From Blumeriella jaapii (Eukaryota > Ascomycota > Leotiomycetes > Helotiales > Drepanopezizaceae): a stretch of 64,000 nt of DNA. Shown in pieces: positions 47,690-57,219 of this stretch. A model generated the notes under the pieces. That model was not told the origin of the DNA, ran no database searches, and saw only the letters and a program-made list of their open reading frames with translations. Location of the stretch: the NCBI GenBank assembly GCA_009599575.1, contig VWND01000016.1, forward strand, positions 62,001 through 126,000, read 5' to 3'. The position numbers and the translations under genes are program-made. Each line of letters starts with the position of its first letter. Position 1 is the stretch's first letter.

Positions 47690-48296
47690 GTTCGCAGCTG
47701 CATTATATTAAAGACCTTTAATAGCTTTCCTTATTTTGCGCACAATTATTAAATTACAAAAATGCAATATATTTCAGAAACGTTTGAAATTACGGTTAGG
47801 CAATTCTGAATCGTACGAAATTCAAAGCTCGAAAATCGCTTTTTTATTTAAAAATAACAAATCGAATATTAGTTCGTACGCTTCGACCGCTGCGCTCGGC
47901 CTTTTTAAACTAGATTTCTTTTGGTCAAACGCTTGGCGAGAATTTAACCTTTTGATTTTACGCTTTATAATTATGGCAATTACAATTTGCGGCTTTTTAT
48001 TAGAAGTAGTAAAAAGATGGCTGTACGTGCATTGGCCTGAGCCACGGAATATCGAGACCGTGGATTATACAGCAATATTATATTAATCCAGTTAATCTAC
48101 TAAAAAACAAGTTTTTTAACACGCTATCCAAATGTCTGGACGCAATCTTATTTTATTTAATTTCTTCAGAAAACACAAAAACCTTTTTGATAGCTCTTCT
48201 ATTGAAAACGATTTATTTTATACTAAAGACCCTCAACCTGCAACTCCAGAAAACACTCATTTATTTAATTCAAACCCTAACAACATTTTCGCTAAG
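47690..48296 (+). pseudogene. X-C leader/gag N-terminal remnant
   Basis: Relatively unmutated. 47736-48086 is open for 116 residues (…WPEPRNIETVDYTAILY) and 48132 on begins MSGRNLILFNFFRKHK. Both correspond to X-A 34.4-35.1 kb. It is unclear if 47736-48086 was translated or is leader RNA, since no family is recognised. Confidence 0.45.
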
Positions 48297-51200
48297 GTGC
48301 ATACAAGATTGTTCACTAACTGTTCTACTGTTCTTGTTGTCCATTGTTTTTCTTTTTATTATATGCTGTTCTATTGTTTTTGTTTTAATATACACTGTTT
48401 ATTTTTAAGACCTTTTTCTATATTGTTTGGGACACCTACTGTACTTTTTTTTGTTTGACTATACTTTTTATTTACCAGAACAAAAGCTTTGTATATATTT
48501 GAGCCGCACATCTAATACATTTATATTGCTTATATATTTTACGAAAACTATCTTTTATGCATTTTATTATTTGCTACTTTTTATATTGTTTATTCTTTTC
48601 GTTGTTTTGAACGGGTGCCTGCCTGAACAGTTATAATTTATTGAAAAAATAGCATGCGGATTTCCGTAATTTTTAAATACAAATACTTTACAGTTCCCGT
48701 ACTTTTTCTTAATTACTTTTTAATAAATATAATATATTTTTTTAATTAATAAACCTATCGATATTATATCGTTTCTTAAGCAAAGCGTTGCTAAATCTAG
48801 CAAATTTATTTTTAATCTATTTTAAAACGGAATTATTATACGCAATCTTTCCGAGTTTAAACAAGTATATAATGCCGCTATCCTAAATTAATAAGCAGCT
48901 TTCGTAAAAACATTTATAAAACAATTCGATATAATAACTAAAAACGTTAACGAATTTCTATTCGATTACAAAAGCTTCGTTAAAGCTAAATTCGTTTGCA
49001 AAAGTTTTAATTACGATAAGTCTGCTGAACTACGATAACGCTTCAAAAGCTTTCGCCGAAGCAAAAAAAGCTCGAAATAACAAAAAAAAGATAACAGACC
49101 GAATTTTGCGCTTTTTGTTAAATCAACGAAAAAAAAATATTCAAAAATACGTTTTTAGTAAAATTACCGATATTATTCCATTTCGGCATTTCGCTCGCTT
49201 TTTCGAAATTATTATTTTTACGAAAAAAAAAGTTTGGATGCTAAACGCTTATATTTTTAAAACGCAAGTCTTAAAAGCTAACAACTTAAAAGCTCGCAAA
49301 TTCACAAGCTTTTTTATAATTGTCTGCAAATTAATCGACGACGCTATATAATCGCCAAAAAAAGTTTTAATCGGCTGCGAAATCCTAAGTCTGATCTTTT
49401 TCTAAAGCAAAAGATTAAACGTCGCTAAATACGGCATTTTTATATTAAAAAAAAAAACGACGCTATTCCGATATTTTAGATTTACAACGACGAAAAAAAC
49501 GAAAAAGCTAATATTATTTTCGTTTAGTTCGAAAAAATATACGCAATAGCAATTAACATTTTTAAAGCGGCTAAAACAGCTCGGCGATTTTTATTTTTAA
49601 TTATCGAAAACGAATCCGAAAACGAAATCAAAAGCGTGATAGCAAACAATCGCTTATTCGAATACAAAAAGCTTATTGTATTTATGGAAACGATTTCGAA
49701 AAAAATAAAAACAAAAAACGTAAAAAAGCGCGCCGATATTTCCGAAACTTTTTTTGTTCGGCGGAGAAAACCATTCGCGTCGCCAACAGAAAAGGCACCG
49801 CGAATAAAAACAGCCGGAAATCGACGCAGAATTATAAATTTTAAGCTAATTAATAAAAAACGCGACGATTTTACAAAATCGAATTTAGAAAACGCCGGCA
49901 TTCCGAAAAAAAAAAATTCAAACGATTCTGAATCTGACCTTTCGAAACTAAATACGCAAATATCAAAAACGCTTGCTGCGTTTAAAAACGTCGAACCGTT
50001 AATATTTCAAATTTTAATAAAAGTATTTAAAATCTCGATTATTATACGATTCGACCGAAAAAGCTTGAAAAAAAATATCGAAATTATCGCGGAAAAAATT
50101 ATATAAAAAATATAAAATCAGATTATTTTATTTAAAACTTTCGCTTTCGACGACGAAACAATTCAGAAATTTTACTTCGACACTTTTATACAAAAGCCAG
50201 ATAAATCCGTCAGCTTTTTTCTTTTTGCTTCGAATAAAAACTGAATTAAATCTTTTTCGGAAAACTGCAAGTATAATACGTTAAAGCAAATAAAAAAAAC
50301 TTTTGAAAACGATAATCCGTTTTTACTCGAGTTTTTCTTCGCTAAAAAACTCCGATTTTTTAATTTCGTTTTTACGAATAACGTTAACGTCAAAAAAAAC
50401 GGCAAGTTCTGCTATTGTAAAAGTAGGTAGGAAAACCAGACTGATACGGCCATATGTCGGTGGGTAAGATAGTCTAGGGAATCCCTAGAAGAGACTGAAG
50501 AAAGGAAAAAAAGAATGAGTGAAGGTATAAATTGGACTGCGTGCCTATGGTACTATCTAAGGGGGTGCTTTGCTCTTATACCTGTTGAAGGTAGTCAATG
50601 GCAGGGGGTCTCGGAGGGGTCCATGCCTCGACCATAGCTAAAACTACCAACTCCCATCAATACAAGGTATCACCGTTTTACACTATTTTTATATACGCTG
50701 TTACGCGGCGTACTGCGATTTGATTATAAAAAAAATTAACGTTATCGGCTTCGCTGATCGATTCGCTGCTATTAAAAATTCGGATTACGACGTATTCGAA
50801 ATTAATTTTAATAATCAGTTTATATTCCGAAGAAAAACTATAAGAATTACCCAAGCGCGTATTAAAGTTTATTTAGGCTACGCAAACTTTAAAACAGATC
50901 TTAAGATTTTTAACGCGATTATAAAATTCGATTAAAACGTAAAAAAATAAAAGCAACGAATATTCTTAAAAGCCGACTTTTTTAGCTTTTCGACCGAAAA
51001 TATATTTCAAAATCTATTTGAATTAAATTGCGAATTCGTTAACCACGTAAGGTTTTACACGGCGAAAACAAACTACTGCTGCATTTTATAAAAAAAAAAA
51101 ATAGCTATATATAAGCACCATTTTCGATTAATTAAAATCTAAAAAGCATTTATAGCTTTTTTCGCTAATATATTTTATAATTTTATTTAATAAGTTTTTG

Positions 51201-52380
51201 AAATGCATTCCGGCCTTTATTTCGCTGCTTTAATTATTCGGAACTTTAGAAACTGCCGCTTCGTAGCATATTTTAACATTTCGATCGCTTTAGGTTTCGC
51301 TGGCCCCGACCGTATTATAATTACAAAATTCGATATCGCCGACTTTTAAAAAAAGGAAAAAATCGAAAACTTTACCGACGCCATTTTCGATTATTACGTT
51401 TTATTTACATTCGCATATAATTCGGAAATAATCGAAGCTTATTTGCAATTATACCACGACGCTAAGCTGATTAAAACCATCTAAAAAAACCTAGCTTTTT
51501 CGTATTTCAGCGCGTAAAGCAATAACCTCGGCTATTTTATCGGACTACGAAACCGAAAGCTACGAAATAAAAAATAAAATGACTTTTATCAGCTTTTCAA
51601 TTAAACAAAAAGTTTTCGTTAAATTCAAAACTTAAAAAACCGACGGCGCGATGCTAATTTATTCGAATAATTATACGGCGCAAAAATATAAAAACTATTT
51701 CGAAAACGACAATCCGATAAACAATTTAATATTATTTATATTACGACGAAAGCAATTACAGCACCTTCGGTAATCTCGATTGCAAACGACTATTTCCGAA
51801 CCATTCCGTAAAATAGTTTTTTTTACAGGTTTCGAAGCTTTTTTAAAAGCATTCGTCGGCAAACAACCGTAATCCGACCTATTAATTTTACACGAAGCAA
51901 AAGCGTTAATCGGTTTTAATCACGACGAATTAATCGATTACTTCCACGATTTTAATACAAAATTTTTTAACGCTTTTTGCAAAGCGTAGAACCACGTTTA
52001 AGAATTGAAATTTATTATTTACGCAAAAAAATCGTAGAAAGCATCCGTCGCGGCGACGCTTAATAATATTATCGACGAAAAAGCTATCAAAACGTTTGTA
52101 AATTTAAACGATATTTCGATTAACATTTTATTAAGTTATTTTTTAAAAAAGCAAAATAAACAAAGTAATTTAAACGACAAGCGAAACGCTATTTTTCCAT
52201 AGAAGCCAATAGCAAAAAGGCCAAAAACGAGTTAAAAAACTGAAGGAGTATAGAACTAAAAAATTCGGTTTTAGTTAATTAGTTTTTAAATCATATAAAA
52301 TAAACTAAATTATACTTATTAAAATTATGTTTTTCTTTGGTCGTAGTTAAAAACGATTACGTATATTATTTGGAACAGAA
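48296..52380 (+). pseudogene. X-C ORF3 region, unknown protein(s) unique to family X
   Basis: The best surviving text of the X 3' coding region. In order: a T-rich stretch reading as hydrophobic residues (48296-48640), Lys-rich text (49106-49351, KSFNY/ KKARNNKKKITDR), a 156-residue open part (49636-50106: KKRADISETFFVRRRKPFAS, NSDESESDL-like acidic run, NVEPLIFQILIKVFKI), then GFADRFAAIKNSDYDVFEIN (50750), NCEFVNHVRFY (51030), LGFAGPDRI..FDIADF (51290) and EAKALIGFNHDELIDYFHDF (51900), ending with a Lys/Pro-rich tail (52200). I do not recognise a family. The same blocks occur in X-A and X-D, so they belong to the element. Confidence 0.6.
50416..50682 (-). repeat. Solo X LTR, nearly unmutated
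   Basis: 267 bp flanked by CTAT (50412-50415, 50683-50686), with the empty site in X-D. It has no interior on either side, so it is either a recombined solo LTR or a direct insertion. It keeps full GC content (CCAGACTGATACGGCC, CTAGGGAATCCCTAG, GGCAGGGGGTCTCGGAGG) and is the best reference for the family LTR. Confidence 0.9.
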
Positions 52381-52650
52381 TGTAAAACGGTGATATTTTG
52401 TATTAATAAAAGTTAGTAGTTTTAGCTATAATTAAAACATAAATCTTTTCGAAACCTTTTGCCATTAACTATCTTCAACAGGTATAAAAGTAAAGCACCC
52501 CCTTAGATAGTACCATAGGCACGCAGTTTAATTCATACTTTTACTCACTTTCTTTCTTTTTTTTTTTTCAGTCTTTTCTAGGGATTCCCTAGACTATTTT
52601 ACTCACCGACATATGGCCGTATCAGTCTGGTTTTCCTACCTACTTTTACA
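52381..52650 (+). repeat. X-C 3' LTR
   Basis: 270 bp, TGTAAAACGGTGATATT ... CCTACCTACTTTTACA, preceded by GGAACAGAA (polypurine-like) and followed by GTCG. Confidence 0.88.
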
Positions 52651-52654
52651 GTCG

Positions 52655-54830
52655 CAAGCTTGCTTTCAAAGCCGAAATAAAAAAATTTATTGGATTTAAA
52701 AAAAATAATATTTGGAAAATTTACGTTTTTGCTAAAGCTAAAAACAAAATTATCAGATCTTTTTATATAAGATTTAATAAAAATGGTTTTATTACCGATT
52801 TTATTTTCCAGCTCGAGTCTAATCAGCTTAATACACTTTTAGCTAAAAATGATTTGGATAGAGATTTTACATTAGACGATTATAATAATAATCAAATTAT
52901 TAATAATAAATTAAAAAAAAAAAAATAATAACGAATTTCTTGAATTATATAAAAAAAATCAGCAAAACGATAATAATTCAAATATCGTAATTGTCGCATT
53001 TAAAATAAACGAAATCGTTATACTATTATCAGCTTTTATTACTAAAAGAATTAAAGCTAGAAAAATCTGGTCTATTGTTTTTTTATTTAAACGAATTAAT
53101 ATACGCTTCGACAGATTATTTAAAACCGTCGCATTTAATTTTAATACGTTTTCATATAACTACGCTTTCGCTGCTGGTTTTTAATAAATCTTTTTTTACA
53201 AACGATTTTTATATATTTAAAAAAGCTTTTGCTAAAACTGACGGAAATCAATAGCGCTTTGTAATAATCAAAAAGTACAAATCATTTTTATATAAAAAAA
53301 CCTGGACCATTATAAAAAAAGCAGACGTTTTTAAGAGTTGTCGCATTTTAGGTTTTAAACTATTATTTAAATTTAAAAAAAATAAAAACGGTAAAATTAA
53401 CAAATATAAAATTCGGTTCGTTGTTTAAGAATTTTTTTAAAAATACGGTCGAGATTATAATTAAATTTACGCTGGTGTTTGCAAATCGGCTGTTTAAAAA
53501 ATCGCTATTGGTATTGCTGCTATAATGGATTACGAACTTAAATAATACGATATAAAAATTGCATTTTTAAATAATAATGCAAATAACGATATTTACGTTA
53601 AATTCTTTTTTGGCTGGATCGAATCAGAAATTAAACTTATTTATAATTATTATTTTAAATTGCTTAAGACTTTATACGGTTTTAAGCAATTCTTACGATT
53701 TTGGCAAACCAAACTTTATACGAAGCTAGCTAAGCTTAATTTTTATTTTATAAAAACCGATAATTATGTTTATATTAATAGAACCATTAAAATTTGCATC
53801 GTTATTTACGTCGACGATTTTTTAATACTGGCCAAAAAAGGTTTTGTTTTCGATAAATTCAAAAAAGATTTGCATGCTTTTTTTTCGATATATAATCGTA
53901 AAAAAAAGCAAAATACTTTTTAAATATTCGTATTATTAAAAATAAAATAATATATACTATTTTTTTCTGCTAAAATGCTTATATTAATAAAGTTTTAAAC
54001 AGATTCGATATATTTAATTGCAAAAGCGCAATTACGCTTTTTTGCGTCGGATTCCGAGGTTTATATAATTAAATTCGAAGGCTAGGCTATATTTTACGAT
54101 ATTAAGCTATATTAATCGATTTGCGGCTATTTACAATACTTCGCTATTTAAATACGCTGGGATATTGTATACTATTATTTTGTTTTAGCTAAATTTCTTA
54201 TAAACCCGTTTTTAAAATATATCGCCGCCGTTAAACGCGTAATATAATATTTATAAAAAACAAAAATGTTTTGCTTGGTATTTGAAAAACAAATTACGAA
54301 CAAGGCCAAAATAAAGCTATATGGTTTTTGCGATTCTGATTAAGCTAAAGCCCGAATAAATAAAATATTATATAATAATGCTGCGTTTTTTTTTTTTTGC
54401 AAAAGCTGTTTTTGCAATTATTTTAAAGCGCCAAACCATCGTTGCCCTTTTTTTTTATTAAAGCTAAATACGTTGCTATATGCAAGTTCGCTTAAAAAGC
54501 CGCTTAAATCCGCCAAGTTTTATAAAAAAATAAGTTATAATCGCTTAAATGCTTAGTATATCGAAATAAATTGCGACAGCTAGAAAGCTTTTTTATTAGC
54601 TGAAAACCCCGAATATTATTAACGCACAAAGCATATTAATATCAAATACTATTACGTTTATTTCGAAATTGCTGCTAATAAGCTAGATTTGTATTACGTT
54701 CAAAGCAAAAATAATACAGCTGACGGCTTTACAAAGCCATTTTCGGAAATTAACCACGTTGCATAATATAAGCTGCTAGGCTTACAATTATTCGATTTGA
54801 AAGTCTAGTGTAAAATTAATAGAAAAAAAG
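52655..54830 (+). pseudogene. Copia-4 reverse transcriptase and RNase H
   Basis: The RVT_2 copia RT is readable: CRILGFKLLFKFKKN, YKIRFVV, YDIKIAFLNN (D-x-K-x-AFLN), LKTLYGFKQ, and the catalytic IYVDDFLILAKKG at about 53800-53840, intact. 53660-53923 is open. RNase H follows: HINIKYYYVYFEIAAN, YVQSKNNTADGFTKPF (about 54630-54750). Frames between are broken by a few stops, so it is an inactive but younger copy. Confidence 0.85.
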
Positions 54831-55012
54831 GTGTATTATATGTACAAATATAAAAGGTTTTACAACGCTTTTTAAAAACGCTGAGTTTACTTTCAGAATA
54901 TATAAAATAAATGACGTATAAAACATATATAACGTTATAGCTATTTTTTCTATTAACAGGCGCATTGCAATCAGCTTTAAAGCTGCTATTGCACGCTGTT
55001 AGAAAAATGTGT

Positions 55013-55192
55013 TGTTAGATTAAATATTACGTGTTGCTTATATAATTGGTTGCTAAAACGACTAGTTCCCGAGTATCGTGCACGCTTTATAAAGGCGCAT
55101 ACTATACCTAGAATACTATTATAAGTCAACCAACCCTATCGTGTGCATTTATTGCTCCTTCTGGCTACTAACTAGTTAAGATATTAGCAATA
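55013..55192 (+). repeat. Copia-4 3' LTR
   Basis: 180 bp, TGTTAGATTAAATATTACG ... ATTAGCAATA. It differs from the 5' LTR mostly by C-to-T changes. Confidence 0.85.
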
Positions 55193-55596
55193 TATAATAT
55201 TATTCGCAGCTATATTATATAAAAAACTTTTAATAGCTTTTTTTATTTTACGCACAGTTATTAAATTATAAAAATATAATATATTTCAGAAACGTTTGAA
55301 ATTACGGTTAAGCAATTTTAAATCGTACGAAGTTTAAAACTCGAAAATCGCCCTTTTATTAAAAAATAATAAATCGAATATTAGTTCGTACGTTTCGACC
55401 GCTGCGCTCGGCCTTTCTGAATTAAATCTTTTTTGGTCAAACGCCTGGCGAAAACTCAATCTTTTAAATTTACGCTTTATAATTATGGCAATTACAATTT
55501 GCGGCTTTTTATTGAAAATAGTAAAAAAATGGCTGTACGTATATTAGCTTAAGCCACGGAATATCGAAACCGTGAATTATACAGCAATATTATATT

Positions 55597-55754
55597 ATAC
55601 GAAAGCATACGCATAAAAAAATCAATCGTTTTTAAAAATCAAAAGCCTAAAAAAATATATATATTAAAAACTAATATTACGTATATAAATTAAATAATCC
55701 GTTAAAACCTTTTGCTTTTTATCAATCCTCGAATAATACTTTCTGCGAATAGGC
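55597..55754. other. Unassigned AT-rich segment
   Basis: 158 bp between the end of X-E and the tandem LTR pair. No repeat partner seen elsewhere in the window. No gene evident. Confidence 0.4.
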
Positions 55755-56407
55755 CGTAAAAGCCGGATAATATTATAAAAGTTGAAAATAATATTTAAAT
55801 AAAACAATTTATAAAAATAATTGCTAAAAAAACCAGTTATTAAAATTATATTAAAAAGAATTAAAAAAAAGTCGGAATAAAAGCTAAAAAAACATATTGA
55901 ATAAAGTTCGCTTAGTTTCCTAAGAAATACTTTTCTCGAAAGCTCCACCCCTTCTTTTATACTTATAGGCGCCTTTTATTAAAAATATAAAAGGTAAAAA
56001 TCAGTCTGACTATCAACCCGACCTTATCTGAGCTCTATTATCTGAACTAGTGTTTCCCTGCCTTTTAATTCTTACACCGTAAAGGCCGGATAATATTATA
56101 AAAGCTGAAAATAATATTTAAATAAAACATTTTATAAAAGTGATTGCTAAAAAATCAGTTATTAAAATTATATTAAAAAGGATTGGTACGAAAAAAAAAA
56201 GGTCGGAATAAAGGCTGGAAAAGCAAAATAAATAAAATTCGCTTGGTTTCTTAGGAAATACTTTTTTCGAAGGCTTTATTCTTTCTTTTGTACTTATAGA
56301 CGCCTTTTATTAGAAATGTAGAAAATAGAAATCAGTCTGACTATCAACCCAATCTTATCTGAGTTTTATTGTTTGAACTAGTGTTTCCCTGCCTTTCAAT
56401 CCTTACA
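55755..56407 (-). repeat. Head-to-tail pair of about 325-bp LTR-like repeats
   Basis: Unit 1 (55755-56076) and unit 2 (56078-56407) are direct copies: (C)GTAAAAGCCGGATAATATT ... CAATCCTTACA. In reverse they run TGTAAGGATTGAAAGGCAGG ... CCGGCCTTTACG, which looks like an LTR (TG start, TATAAGTAC box). Only one or two bases lie between them and no interior is present. A minus-strand open stretch at 55664-55948 overlaps unit 1 and is chance. Confidence 0.75.
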
Positions 56408-56652
56408 GCTTGCAACTAAACGTAGTTGCTGGGGTGATACGAGAGGTGGCAAAAGAGTGAGTCGTCACAATTTCAGCCCTCCGACTGATTAGATCGTTAT
56501 ATCAGCAACCTTTATGTTTCAAAATTGTTAATTTGAAATAAAAAATTTGTTACAAAACCGAAGGCTTGTTTTTTTTTTTCATACTATATGAATACGGCGA
56601 CCCAAGCTGACTGATTACAGCCTTTTGACTGGTTAGATCGTCACAGGTACGC
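56408..56652. repeat. Scrambled Gypsy-1 LTR pieces at the compartment edge
   Basis: 56408-56469 is the LTR end in forward direction (GCTTGCAACTAAACGTAG ... GTCGTCACA). 56475-56501 (CCGACTGATTAGATCGTTATA) and 56505-56652 (ending GACTGGTTAGATCGTCACA) are LTR starts in reverse. Three pieces in two directions indicate breakage or nested partial copies. Confidence 0.75.
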
Positions 56653-57219
56653 GAATAGAAAAGACCGAATCGTTATAGTAAGCCTTGATATTAATAACAG
56701 TTTCTAGAATAAAACAACTGATTGTCTGGTCACCAGTACCTATGAAAGAACTTACAAAGTTGGGATTTTATTCAATTCGTAACACACTCGGGAAATTTTA
56801 CAATTCAACAAAAGAATCTGATATTTTCAGTTTCCATTTCCTATTCCGATACCGACTGCCTATGCGATGCGATGAGAATTTGAAATTCGCTGCAAGCCAA
56901 ACGTGTAATCAAAAAAAGCCTGGACATTCCGGACATTTAGTATTAACACAAATCAAAATTGTTCTTTGATCGACGAGATCTGGTATCTGGCAAAGCCTCC
57001 TCGAGGCGGAAGATTACATATGCAAAGGGGATCAAATATGATATCCAGGCATCGTAAAACATGTATACGTCGTGGAGAACGGCAGGAAGAAAGATAATAT
57101 CGACAATAAAATTTGGGCCTTTCTCTCGGTATGTGTGTACGTGTATGTGTGTGTGTGTCTGGCACGGCATGACGTAGCATATGTGTTGCTAGGCTGGAGT
57201 TGGGTGTTGTCCATTGTCC
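56653..57219. other. Intergenic transition from AT-rich to gene-bearing DNA
   Basis: About 570 bp downstream of the ADF-H gene stop. Base composition becomes balanced within about 200 bp. No recognisable gene; the open frame 56685-56969 has no family resemblance. It contains the gene's presumed 3' UTR and polyadenylation region. Confidence 0.5.
57130..57158. repeat. (GT)n microsatellite
   Basis: Imperfect TG dinucleotide run (ATGTGTGTACGTGTATGTGTG...), in the presumed 3' UTR of the ADF-H gene. Confidence 0.85.

Larger units (their letters stand above)
47285..52654 (+). mobile_element. X-C: internally deleted family X element with intact ends
   Basis: 5' LTR 47289-47555, 3' LTR 52381-52650, TSD GTCG (47285-47288, 52651-52654), in Copia-4 between integrase and RT. 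Compared with X-A it is missing everything between X-A 34424 and 19447 (most of gag, protease, RT, RNase H, integrase): the junction is at about 48296. Without the solo LTR it is about 5.1 kb. It retains primer site, polypurine tract and the whole ORF3 region, so it is a non-autonomous derivative that must have moved with help. Confidence 0.9.
44151..55192 (+). mobile_element. Copia-4, full-length LTR retrotransposon interrupted by X-C
   Basis: 180-bp LTRs at 44151-44330 and 55013-55192; about 5.7 kb without X-C. Plus-strand order: gag, protease, pre-integrase, integrase, [X-C], RT, RNase H. It interrupts X-E; the flanks TATAATAT (left, ending 44150) and TATAATAT (from 55193) form an 8-bp direct repeat, longer than the 5 bp usual for copia. 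The RT active site is intact and the frames are less damaged than in the other elements. Confidence 0.9.
43752..55596 (+). mobile_element. X-E: 5' end of a family X element, split by Copia-4
   Basis: 5' LTR 43752-44017, primer site 44018-44045 and leader to 44150, continuing after Copia-4 at 55193-55596 with the same text as X-C 47690-48088. It then stops abruptly (after ATATTATATTA) where X-C continues into gag; unrelated sequence starts at 55597. The 3' part is missing, either deleted or interrupted by rearrangement. Confidence 0.8.

Noticed and set aside
48132..48636. Hydrophobic open frames resembling an envelope transmembrane protein
   Set aside because: T-rich DNA gives Phe/Leu/Ile runs in any frame; two different frames look equally hydrophobic, and the paralogous X-A stretch is even more T-rich.
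56685..56969. 94-codon plus-strand open frame next to the boundary
   Set aside because: No family resemblance and it lies in the probable 3' UTR region of the ADF-H gene.
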